64,000 nt of DNA, taken from positions 1,364,001 to 1,428,000 of the forward strand of contig JACKEA010000001.1 in NCBI GenBank assembly GCA_020633235.1. Reading direction: 5' to 3'. Positions 25,280 to 32,788 of the stretch are shown here, in pieces. A model generated the notes under the pieces. That model worked only from the letters and a program-made list of their open reading frames with translations. It ran no database searches and was not told the origin of the DNA. This stretch comes from Polyangiaceae bacterium. GTDB taxonomy: Bacteria; Myxococcota_A; Polyangia; Polyangiales; Polyangiaceae. Numbering within the stretch: the first letter of the stretch is position 1; every line of letters begins with the position of its first letter. The position numbers and the translations under genes are program-made.

Positions 25280-27346
25280 ATGGTAGTCGCCCCAGGGCGT
25301 AGGCAATCGACAAGACGCACGCACTCGATCGAGTCCATGCGCGCCCTGGCGAAGAAGCGCGGCGGGGAGTGCCTGTCCCAGCGCTACCGGAGCGTGGACG
25401 ACAAACTCCGGTGGCGCTGCGCCGAGGGGCACGAGTGGAAGACCATTCCATACCTGGTGCTCAACGGATCGTGGTGCCCAGAGTGCAGTCTGGGTCGCCG
25501 GCCCCCGGCCAAGATGCTCGCGTACATGCGCCGGGTTGCGCGGGAGCGCGGCGGGCGCTGTCTGGCGACCGCATACGCCAAGGCCAAGGACGACTACGTG
25601 TGGGAGTGTGCCCAAGGGCACCGCTGGAGTCGGAGCTGGGATCAGATCCAGGGCGGCAGCTGGTGCCCGAAGTGCGTGGGCCGGCTGCCCGCTGGCGAAG
25701 CGCTGGCGGAGCTCCGGCGCATCGCGCGCCAGCACGGCGGCAAGTGCTTGTCGCCGCGCTACCTCGGCTCGAACGTGAAGCTCGAATGGCAGTGCGCAGA
25801 GGGCCATCGCTGGCTGGCGCCGCCGGGTGGCATACGGGGCGGCCGCTGGTGCGCGCGCTGTGCCGGCAACGTTCCGCTCACGCTGACAGAGCTGCGCAAG
25901 GTGGCGGTGGCGCGCGGCGGAAAGTGCTTGGCGAAGACTGTCCACGGCGCACACACGCCTGTTCGTTGGCGCTGCGCCCAAGGCCACGAGTGGCTGGCGG
26001 GGCCGTCGCGGGTGAAGCACGGAAACTGGTGCCCGGAGTGTGCTCGCGCACCGCGCTACACGCTGGCGGACATGCAAGCTGTCGCTGCGGCACAGGGTGG
26101 CCAGTGCGTCTCGAAGCGCTTCGTCACCATGAACCACCACCTGCGCTGGCAGTGTGCCAAAGGGCACACCTGGACCGCGACGGGGGTGCAGGTCGCGACG
26201 ACCGGGACGTGGTGTCCGGTGTGTTGGGGACGTCAGCTCGGCACTATCGCGCAGATGCGCGAACTGGCCCGGTCGCGCGGTGGCAAGTGCCTTTCGCGGA
26301 AGTACGTGAACGCTGCCGCCAAGCTGCGCTGGCGTTGCGCTGCCGGACACGAGTTCGAGATGGCGCCGGCGTCCGCGAAGCGCTCACACTGGTGCCCGTA
26401 CTGCTTGCGGCGTGGCTCGAGAGGCATCGGCGACTTCCTGCTCGCCGAGCACCAACGCGTCGCCCGGGAGCGCGGCGGTACGTGCCTCTCCAAGCGTTAC
26501 GTCGATGCGCTGACCCCGCTCCGCTGGCGCTGTCAGCTTGGCCACGAGTGGGAAGCGAGCCCGGGAGCCATCGTGAACGGCACCTGGTGTCCCGAGTGCG
26601 CCCACACGCGCCGTCCAAAGCTCGAGGAGGTGCAGCGCGCCGCTCGCGAGCAGGGTGGTCGCTGCCTTTCGAAGCGCTACATCAACAGCACGACGCCCCT
26701 CAGCTTCGAGTGCCGCTACGGTCACCGCTGGCGGACGCGGCCGCTCAACGTGCGCCGCGGCTGCTGGTGTCCGAAGTGCGCACGCCGGCGCGGCGGCGCG
26801 CGCGAGCCGCTGACGATCGAGGAGCTGCAGCTCCAGGCGGAAGAGCGCGGCGGCGCATGCCTGTCGAAGGAGTACCTGGGCCACAAGACGCCGCTGACCT
26901 GGCGCTGCGGGCTCGGTCACGAATGGGAAGCGCGGCCGCTCTCGATCCGGAATGGCTCGTGGTGCCCGGTGTGCTCGGGGCGCCAGCCGCTGACGTTGGA
27001 GGACATGCAGCGGTCGGCGGAGAACAGGGGTGGGCGCTGCCTATCCAAGGGGTACAAGGGCGTCCGCGACAAGCTCACATGGGAGTGCGCGCAGGGACAT
27101 CGCTGGCGCGCGCAGCCGTTCGTGATCCGGAGCGGCTCGTGGTGTCCGAAGTGCATGGAAACGCCGCCGGATGTGGGCATTGCGCGCGTGAGCGCGCTGG
27201 CGCGTGAGCACGGCGGCGTTTGCCTGTCGTCCAAGCATCGCGACCCGAGCAAGCCGCTGCGCTGGCGTTGCGCGAGCGGCCACGTGTGGCGCGCGCCGGA
27301 GTCGACGGTCGTCGGGGGGCAGTGGTGCCCGCGGTGTGTCACTTGA
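25280..27346 (+). CDS. Protein of eleven tandem zinc ribbons
   Basis: A 688-residue protein made almost entirely of eleven repeats of about 60 residues. Each repeat has a short helix, GG-x-CLS, a W-x-C-x2-GH-x-W/F block and a G-x-WCP-x-C pair, so four cysteines plus His could bind one zinc per repeat. The pattern matches the probable zinc-ribbon family DUF4379 (Pfam PF14311), which occurs in giant viruses and bacteria near or fused to nuclease domains. No nuclease domain is present here. The start at 25280 is chosen because the upstream open part lacks repeats and looks non-coding. It is the last gene before direct repeat B. Nucleic-acid binding is likely; the exact role is unknown. Confidence 0.85.
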   Translation: MVVAPGRRQSTRRTHSIESMRALAKKRGGECLSQRYRSVDDKLRWRCAEGHEWKTIPYLVLNGSWCPECSLGRRPPAKMLAYMRRVARERGGRCLATAYAKAKDDYVWECAQGHRWSRSWDQIQGGSWCPKCVGRLPAGEALAELRRIARQHGGKCLSPRYLGSNVKLEWQCAEGHRWLAPPGGIRGGRWCARCAGNVPLTLTELRKVAVARGGKCLAKTVHGAHTPVRWRCAQGHEWLAGPSRVKHGNWCPECARAPRYTLADMQAVAAAQGGQCVSKRFVTMNHHLRWQCAKGHTWTATGVQVATTGTWCPVCWGRQLGTIAQMRELARSRGGKCLSRKYVNAAAKLRWRCAAGHEFEMAPASAKRSHWCPYCLRRGSRGIGDFLLAEHQRVARERGGTCLSKRYVDALTPLRWRCQLGHEWEASPGAIVNGTWCPECAHTRRPKLEEVQRAAREQGGRCLSKRYINSTTPLSFECRYGHRWRTRPLNVRRGCWCPKCARRRGGAREPLTIEELQLQAEERGGACLSKEYLGHKTPLTWRCGLGHEWEARPLSIRNGSWCPVCSGRQPLTLEDMQRSAENRGGRCLSKGYKGVRDKLTWECAQGHRWRAQPFVIRSGSWCPKCMETPPDVGIARVSALAREHGGVCLSSKHRDPSKPLRWRCASGHVWRAPESTVVGGQWCPRCVT

Positions 27347-27441
27347 CGGGTGTGCGCAAATCCGTCCGGCGCGCGTGGTTCCGCGGCGGACCAACATCCC
27401 CCGAAAGAAAGGGCAGCCGCGCAGACAAAAGCAAAACGCGC

Positions 27442-27555
27442 CACGAGGACTCGTGACGCGCAGCGTGGTGATAGAGCGGGAGAAGGGATTCGAACCCTCG
27501 ACGTCCACCTTGGCAAAAGGGCAAAAAGCCGTTTCCCGCTGTTACGCGAAAACAT
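27442..27555 (+). repeat. Direct repeat B (attachment-site-like)
   Basis: Same 114 bp and orientation as 6984-7097 with two differences, at a distance of 20,458 bp. It contains the CACGAG/CTCGTG hairpin and the tRNA-Gly-like sequence (27475-27539). Confidence 0.85.
27475..27539 (-). tRNA. Degenerate tRNA-Gly(GCC)-like sequence, second copy
   Basis: Same acceptor pairing, T arm and GCC anticodon-region remnant as 7017-7081, again without a D arm. This copy reads TTGCCAAGG in the anticodon region and so is slightly closer to a normal tRNA-Gly(GCC). Confidence 0.5.
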
Positions 27556-28038
27556 AAGTAGCTGAATTTGCACAACAGGCGTTACCCGGACGATCCAGCC
27601 GTTACGCCAAAGTGGTACTCGAGGTGGTACTCAGACGGTTTTGAGTACCACTTGACGCCGCACGCGCCGTTGGTGGCCCAGACGTGCGCGCACGCGAAAC
27701 TCTGCTGCCCACTTGAACTGCTCTTGCGATGGACTTGCACTGCTCTAGAGCTGTGCATTTGCGTGTCTTTTTCCGATAATACCGGGGGAAACTCGGCGCT
27801 GTGCTTCCTCCTGGGCGGCGTGATTCCCCTGGACGGCGTGATTCTACTTCGCGGCCCCATCTGACCACCCCATTCGCAGGCGCGGACTAACGCCCAGTTC
27901 GCAAGTGATTAGCGACGTGCTTGCTCTAAGGATTATTCCAGAGGCGCTCCTTCGCGTGTTTGATGTTGTCGATTCGGCGCGTCTGGTGCGGGTACGCCCG
28001 CTCGTAGCAGCCGGAACTTCAGCAAGAAAGGAGCCCCA
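27556..28038. other. Gene-free stretch after direct repeat B
   Basis: No frame here has a credible protein. It contains the hairpin at 27610-27653 and A/T-richer sequence than its neighbours (27700-27800). It may be the degraded flank of an integrated element. Confidence 0.4.
27610..27653 (+). repeat. Nested inverted repeat built on GTGGTACTC
   Basis: Two copies of GTGGTACTC (27612 and 27624) face one complementary GAGTACCAC (27643-27651). The inner pairing is a perfect 10-bp stem (27624-27633 with 27642-27651) with an 8-base loop. The outer copy can pair for 11 bp instead, so two hairpins compete. No T-run follows, so it is not an obvious terminator. Confidence 0.7.
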
Positions 28039-28281
28039 GTGGGCCCAAGGAAGCCCAAGGGCGGCCCTAACGGGGCCGTTGCAAGGGCACGTCCTCGCCG
28101 GCCCCGTCTTGAGGGACGAGCGCTGGTTGCGGCTCCCGCGGAGCTACGCGACCTCGTGCGGCAAGAGCACGGCGCCGTTGCGGCGCGAGGTTCGGCCGCA
28201 GCGCGCAGGTCCGACACCAACGAGCTTCGCGGATTTGATCAGGGTGTAGAAGAGGGCCGCGACTTCGGTGGCGCGGCGTGA
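28039..28281 (+). CDS. Small basic protein, unknown
   Basis: An 80-residue protein from a GTG with AAGGAG five bases upstream. It has a basic N-terminus (GPRKPKGGPNGAVARARPRR) and a segment ELRDLVRQEHGAVAARG that recurs in the IS66-interrupted remnant at 1607-1725. No known domain. It may be part of a mobile cassette with the recombinase genes downstream. Its conservation at two loci is the best evidence that it is real. Confidence 0.45.
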   Translation: MGPRKPKGGPNGAVARARPRRPRLEGRALVAAPAELRDLVRQEHGAVAARGSAAARRSDTNELRGFDQGVEEGRDFGGAA

Positions 28282-28514
28282 TCGGGACCCGTAGTGATTC
28301 TTTCGGCCGACGGCAGACCCCAGCTCATTCTGTCCATGTCGCGTTTCGCGCGCGCGTGGGGTACCGGTGGCATCCCCCCTTCGGCGGTGAGGTCGACGTT
28401 GCTTACGAGGAGGTCCGTCGACACGAAAGAGTGTACGTGTGCCTAGTACGGAACGACTCGAGCGTGATGATACCCGCTTGGATGTGCGATCCAATCGCGT
28501 GCACGAAGATGTAG
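28278..28514 (+). pseudogene. DUF5372-like cassette protein, shortened
   Basis: Reads RWHPPFGGEVDVAYEEVRRH followed by ERVYVCLVRNDSSVMIPAWM. This matches the family of small beta-rich proteins (DUF5372 type) found just upstream of large serine recombinases. A stop follows soon after the conserved tryptophan, and codons resembling the family tail continue beyond it, so the gene seems truncated. No clear ribosome binding site. Confidence 0.4.
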
Positions 28515-28584
28515 CTGGGCAGACCGGAAGCTCGGTTTCCATGGGTGTTCAGCTGCCGGGAGATCGCGGCGGAGGAGAACGCCG

Positions 28585-28770
28585 ATGCAAGACCGAACGC
28601 GTCCCGGGACCTCGAAGGTAGCGGCCCAGCTGAGGCTGCTGCTGAATCCGGAACAAGTAGCAACGCTCGACGCGAGGCGCCGCAGGACCGTCGTCGACTT
28701 GCTCGCGCGACTCGTGCTCGAGGTAGTGCGAAATCGAACGGAAGACGAGGGACGACATGACTCGACGTGA
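28585..28770 (+). CDS. Small protein of the serine-recombinase cassette
   Basis: A 61-residue helical protein (STEQ-like start MQDRTRPG, then QLRLLLNPEQVATLDARR and VVDLLARLVLEVV). It overlaps the recombinase start by 14 bases. Short proteins of this kind with an LxxLLxxxLL pattern usually sit between the DUF5372 gene and the recombinase. Function unknown. Confidence 0.55.
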   Translation: MQDRTRPGTSKVAAQLRLLLNPEQVATLDARRRRTVVDLLARLVLEVVRNRTEDEGRHDST

Positions 28771-29726
28771 CCTTCCTCCCGATGTGCTTGCTCCTCGCCC
28801 AATCGTATACGTAAGGCAGTCGACGCAAGTGCAGGTCGCTGAGAATCTCGAAAGCCAACGCCGGGAATACGAACTCGCGGACCTCGCGCGCGAATACGGG
28901 TTTCGCGACGTCGCCGTCATCGACGAGGATTTGGGCATCACCGCCAGCGGAACGACAGACCGACCAGGCATCAGAAACCTGGTCGGCCACATCTGTGAGG
29001 GGGCTATCGGGGCCGTGTTCTGCCTCAAGGCATCGCGGTTAGCCCGCAACGGTCGCGACTGGCACCACCTGCTCGAGCTGTGCGCGCTCGTCCACACGCG
29101 CGCCGTCGACACCGACGGCATCTACGATCCCAGTGCACCAAACGTCCGGCTACTGCTCGGGTTGAAGGGAACGATGAGCGAGTTCGAACTCACGGTACTG
29201 CGTCGACGACTTCTCGAAGCCGCGCAAGCCAAGGCTCGCCGTGGGGAACTACGCATGCCTGTTCCGGTGGGTTACGTGTGGCCTCGCGACACCGGGCTGA
29301 TGCTGGATCCGGATCGTCGAGTGCAGGAGGCAATTCGGGGCGTGTTTCGCCTCTTCGACAGACTCGGGAGCGCAGCGGGCCCCAGAAGCGGCCGCGAAGG
29401 TCATCCGCGAGATGGCGGGTCGCTGGTCCGACGAGGACATCGCGGCCACGCTCAACCGAATGGCGTTGCCGACTGGACAAGGACAGGCCTGGAACGCTAT
29501 CCGCGTCGGCCCGTACCGTCGAACAACGACGGTCGAGGCCGCGGCCAAAGCGGGCGTGTCGTGTCACGCGACCCGGAAGTTGCTCCAGTCAGGAATCTTG
29601 CCCGCGCGCCAGGTCGTCTTCGATGCTCCCTGGCAGATTTTCGCAGTCGATCTGGACCGCCCGGAAGTCCAGCAGGCCCTACGCCGATGCCGACATCGCT
29701 CAGACCGCCCGCAATTCGCGCGATGA
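28757..29726 (+). pseudogene. Large serine recombinase, internally deleted and frameshifted
   Basis: The N-terminal resolvase domain is intact: the catalytic Ser in YVRQSTQVQ, an arginine-containing block KASRLARNGRDWH and FELTVLRRRLLEAAQAK leading into the recombinase domain to about codon 205 (VQEAIRGVFRLFDRLGSA). At about 29370 the sequence jumps to codons normally found near the C-terminus in another frame (IREMAGRWSDEDIAATLNRM, then TEAAAK-type HTH and LPARQVVFDAPWQI), which end at 29726. The middle (zinc ribbon and coiled coil, some 250-300 codons) is missing, so the enzyme cannot work. Confidence 0.85.
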
Positions 29727-29769
29727 TCGAACACTCACGATTCCCGGCACTTGAAGAGGGAGCGCACAA

Positions 29770-29880
29770 TGAAACCAACCTCACCACACCGCGAAGGCTT
29801 CTTTCCGTGGCGTTGTTGTCGATGGGCACCGCCGGGTCGTCGAGAAACCGCAGCAGGCCTGCTGCCACCGACCAGAATGG
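29770..29880 (-). pseudogene. IS66 transposase C-terminal fragment
   Basis: The minus strand encodes LLRFLDDPAVPIDNNATERS, the signature around the last catalytic residue of IS66 TnpC (PLDNNxxER). Nothing else of the element is left on either side. Confidence 0.75.
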
Positions 29881-29984
29881 ACCCCACCTTCGCCGACGAC
29901 ACCGGGACCCGGGTCTGAGCTGACGGGCTGAAATTCGGCCAGAGCGGTGCGCGCTGCGAGCACGGCCACCCGGTGGTCCCATGG

Positions 29985-30745
29985 GGCTGCAAAGTGGCAC
30001 CACGTCGCCGTGAAATTTCTCAACCCGGCGCTGGTGGGTGACGTCGGCAGTATGGAGCGCTTCCTGCGCGAGGCCGAGGTAGCCTCGAAGATCGATTCCC
30101 GTCACGTGGTGCGCATCCTCGACACCGGCGTCGCGGATGGCACGACGTCCTTCTTGGTCATGGAGCTGCTCTCCGGAATGGATCTCGCCCAGAAGCTCCG
30201 GGAAAAGAAGCGCCTGGGCATGAGCGCCACCCTCGAGACTCGTCGGCCAGGTTGCGCAGGCGCTGGCAGCTGCCGACGAGGCGAATGTCGTGCACCGGGA
30301 CCTGAAGCCCCAGAACCTGTTCCTGATCGGGCAAGGAGCCGAGCGTGCTGGACTTCGGGGGCTCCAAGATGATCGACACGCCAGCAACCTGGCGATGGGC
30401 GCGGTCGGCACGCCCGGTTACATGTCGCCGGAGCAGGCGCGCGGGGAAGAGGTCGACCACCGTGCGGATGTGTTCGCTTTGGGGGTCATCGCCTATCGCG
30501 TGCTCACGGGCCGGCCCGCCTTCGCGGCGCCGGATAGCGTCAGCACGCTGCACAACGTGGTCCACGTCCAGCCCGTCCGGCCGGGGGATCTGGTGGCCCT
30601 GGCTCTGGCCAAGGACAAAGCGGCCGCTTCTCGTCGGCGCTGATGTTCGCGACGGCCCTGAGGGAAGCGCCCCGCCAGCGGCTCGACGAACGGCTGCGCA
30701 AGGACGCCGACGACCTACTGCGCGAGCACCCCTGCGCGTGGACGC
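29985..30745 (+). pseudogene. Serine/threonine protein kinase, frameshifted remnant
   Basis: Consecutive kinase subdomains appear in changing frames: VAVKFLNPALV (VAVK lysine) and FLREAEVASKIDSRHVVRIL in one frame; HRDLKPQNLFLIG (catalytic loop) in a second; a VLDFGGSKMIDTP DFG segment in a third; then VGTPGYMSPEQARG and HRADVFALGVIAYRVLTGRP. A final frame change leads to FATALREAPRQRLDERLRKD near 30700. At least three shifts make it non-functional. The N-terminal glycine loop is missing, probably lost with the IS66 fragment next to it. Confidence 0.85.
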
Positions 30746-30878
30746 CTTGTCCGCGTCGCTTGAAACGAGGCGAGGAGGATTCTCTTCGGGAGATCCAGCA
30801 GACCGGGCCGTAGCCGGGGGGAGTTTGTCGGTCCGCCGGGGGACCGGAGCCCGACCCACTCCGTGCTATCCTCGCGTC

Positions 30879-31352
30879 ATGTGGGGTGAGCGCTGCTTGG
30901 GTGTCGCATTGAGCGCAGTCTTGTTGAGCGTCGCTTGCAGCGGGGAAGACGCAGGAGGAGCTGTCGGAACGGGGGGTGCCGCGGGCATGGCGGGCCCCGC
31001 CGGAGCGGGTGGTGCGGACACGACGAGCTGTCCCGGCGCGGCGCTGTCCTGTCCCGCCGAGTGCCCGACCATCCACTTGGAGGCGCTGACGCCCGAAGGT
31101 TGCCTGGAGCCGCAAGTCGCCTCCTGCACCCTGCCGACGGGACCGCGTACGCTGGATGCGGGATGCGTCAAGCGAGAGCAGGACGATCAGCTCTTCTATG
31201 TTCCCCAGGGTGGCATGCAGACGGTCCCCGGATTTCTCGAGTGCACGTCAAAAGAATATGGCAGCGTGATCACCGCCGACGTGTGCTCCGGCGATGGCGA
31301 TGCTCCCGGCGACGGACCCTCCGACGCCATCGGCGACGCCGATAAGGACTGA
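30879..31352 (+). CDS. Small lipoprotein, unknown
   Basis: A 157-residue lipoprotein. The hydrophobic N-terminus ends in a lipobox (LLSVAC, Cys20), followed by a Gly/Ala linker. Paired cysteines (CPGAALSCPAECP; CLEP; CTLP; CVKR; CTSK) suggest disulfide bonds. The C-terminus is acidic. Myxobacterial genomes carry many such small surface proteins. No partner is suggested by the decayed neighbourhood. Confidence 0.75.
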   Translation: MWGERCLGVALSAVLLSVACSGEDAGGAVGTGGAAGMAGPAGAGGADTTSCPGAALSCPAECPTIHLEALTPEGCLEPQVASCTLPTGPRTLDAGCVKREQDDQLFYVPQGGMQTVPGFLECTSKEYGSVITADVCSGDGDAPGDGPSDAIGDADKD

Positions 31353-31390
31353 GTGCGGGCTCCCGTTCCGCGGCGGAGCGACAAACAAAG

Positions 31391-31609
31391 TCAGCGGCGG
31401 TCGACCGGCGGCACTCCGAGGACCACGAAGCCCATGCCGATCCACATGCAGTGGGTGATGACGTCGCCGAATACGCTGCGACTCAGTAGCGGCACGATCA
31501 CGTAGACCAGGGCCACGAAGGGCGCGGCCACGGCCAAGGGCGTGCGCTTGAGCACACTCAGCCAGGTGAGCACGCTGATGCCGTATAGGGCCACGCCGCC
31601 CGTCAGCCA
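31391..31609 (-). pseudogene. SMR/EamA-type small transporter, 5' truncated
   Basis: The C-terminal two or three membrane helices of a small drug/metabolite-type transporter (GISVLTWLSVLKRTPLAVA, FVALVYVIVPLLSRSVFG, MWIGMGFVVLGV). In frame, a stop codon lies just upstream at about 31612, where the similarity passes into an IS21-like fragment. The first part of the gene is therefore gone. Confidence 0.65.
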
Positions 31610-31994
31610 GGGGCTGCTTCACGCCCGGGAACGTGCACCTGCTCGAACTTCACGTCCTTGCCCGGGCCGTGCAGCGCTCGCCACTTTCGAATCCTCCGCT
31701 GCAGTGTCCGCAGCTGGCCCTGACCGTACCTGTCGCCGTGCCGCTCGCGCAGAACATCCAGAACCGTCGTCGCGTCGAGCGCGCCGCGCTCGTCAGCCTG
31801 CAACAGCGGCACGACCTCCGTTGCTCACACGGCCTCGAACGGATCCTCCCCTGGGCGGCTTCACGGCAACGGGCCCGTGTCCTTCCACTTATACGCGCTT
31901 GGCTCACTCATTCCGGCCGCAGCAGCGGCGGCCTCAACTGCTTTCCTTCGGCCACTTTCTTCCTCAGCTGCCTGACCTGATTGTCCGAAAGCAC
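31603..31994 (-). pseudogene. IS21 IstA N-terminal fragment, frameshifted
   Basis: Segments of IstA in two or more frames: LSDNQVRQLRKKVAEGKQL (near 31940-31994), a middle part AAGMSEPSAYKWKDTGPLPSE in another frame, and LDVLRERHGDRYGQGQLRTL followed by RRIRKWRALHGPGKDVKFEQ (31640-31780). It stops after PGREA, before the catalytic domain. The insertion truncates the adjacent transporter gene. Confidence 0.8.
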
Positions 31995-32281
31995 TCGCCT
32001 CCTGGAGCCCCGGCTACGTGGCCGGAATTTCCTAGGAAACGCACTCTCGCACGACCCGACAGGACGGCGGCCGACCCTGCAAAAGTAATTGTCGTCCATC
32101 ACCCGCAGTCTCGGCGGTCGCGCCGATCACGTCACGATGGGGCACGGCGAGGACCTACGTTGTAGGGCTCATGAATGGCCATCATGCCGGCCGCTCACCT
32201 TCGACTTGAGCAACCTCCAGATCCCAGGCGGAGTGCCAATAGCTCTTGCTGAAAGCCTCTCTCCGAGATACATGGGATTCC
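31995..32281. other. Gap before marR
   Basis: No gene seen. It holds the region upstream of the MarR gene; no clear promoter or operator was recognised. Confidence 0.4.
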
Positions 32282-32788
32282 ATGCATTTGTCGAGAGACG
32301 AGGAGGCGGCCTCAGTGTTGAAAGGCCTCCGGCAACTCGTCCACGGTCTCCGTGCCACCTCGCACGCTGTCGAGGACGATGTCGGACTAACGGGCGCGCA
32401 GTTGTTCGTCTTGCGTGAACTCGCCGCGGAGCCCGACGTGTCGATTCGCCGCCTGTCCGAGCGGACCATGACCGATCCGAGCTCTGTGTCGGTGGTCGTC
32501 GCACGCCTCACCGAGCGTGGTTTGGTCAATCGGCGCCGCGACCCTGGGGATGGTCGTCGCAACGTACTCTCGGTGAGCATGCGCGGGAAGGCAGTCCTCG
32601 GGCGTTCCCCCGAGCCTTACCAGGCCAAGCTCTTCGCTGCCCTGCAGGCTCTTCCCCGTCAACGCCTGCGGCAGCTTCACCTCGGACTGTCGGCTCTGTT
32701 GGACGGCTCAAAGCAGAGCCATAGTACGGCGCCTCTATTCTTCGAAGACTCTGCGCCGTCGCGCAGCCGGAGAAAACGTCGTGGCTAG
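32282..32788 (+). CDS. MarR-family regulator
   Basis: A 168-residue winged-helix repressor. The ATG at 32282 is preferred to an upstream TTG. MarR features are the N-terminal dimer helix (VLKGLRQLVHGLRATSHAV), LTGAQLFVLRELAAEPDVSI, the recognition helix (MTDPSSVSVVVARLTERGLV) and the wing RRRDPGDGRRNVLSVS. The C-terminal 40 residues are a polar tail ending RSRRKRRG. It overlaps the ClC gene by eight bases and probably controls it and the MgtC gene. Confidence 0.9.
   Translation: MHLSRDEEAASVLKGLRQLVHGLRATSHAVEDDVGLTGAQLFVLRELAAEPDVSIRRLSERTMTDPSSVSVVVARLTERGLVNRRRDPGDGRRNVLSVSMRGKAVLGRSPEPYQAKLFAALQALPRQRLRQLHLGLSALLDGSKQSHSTAPLFFEDSAPSRSRRKRRG

Noticed and set aside
24853..25338. 161-codon minus-strand frame upstream of the zinc-ribbon gene
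   Set aside because: Low-complexity, Pro/Ala/Arg-rich sequence without a ribosome binding site or domain; overlaps the real start of the zinc-ribbon gene.
25369..27207. Plus-strand frame of 612 codons overlapping the zinc-ribbon gene
   Set aside because: A shifted reading of the repeat array. The repeat frame has the regular Cys/His motifs and this one does not.
27568..27864. Possible 98-codon gene after direct repeat B
   Set aside because: It covers the hairpin region, lacks a ribosome binding site and shows no domain; the opposite strand is equally open.
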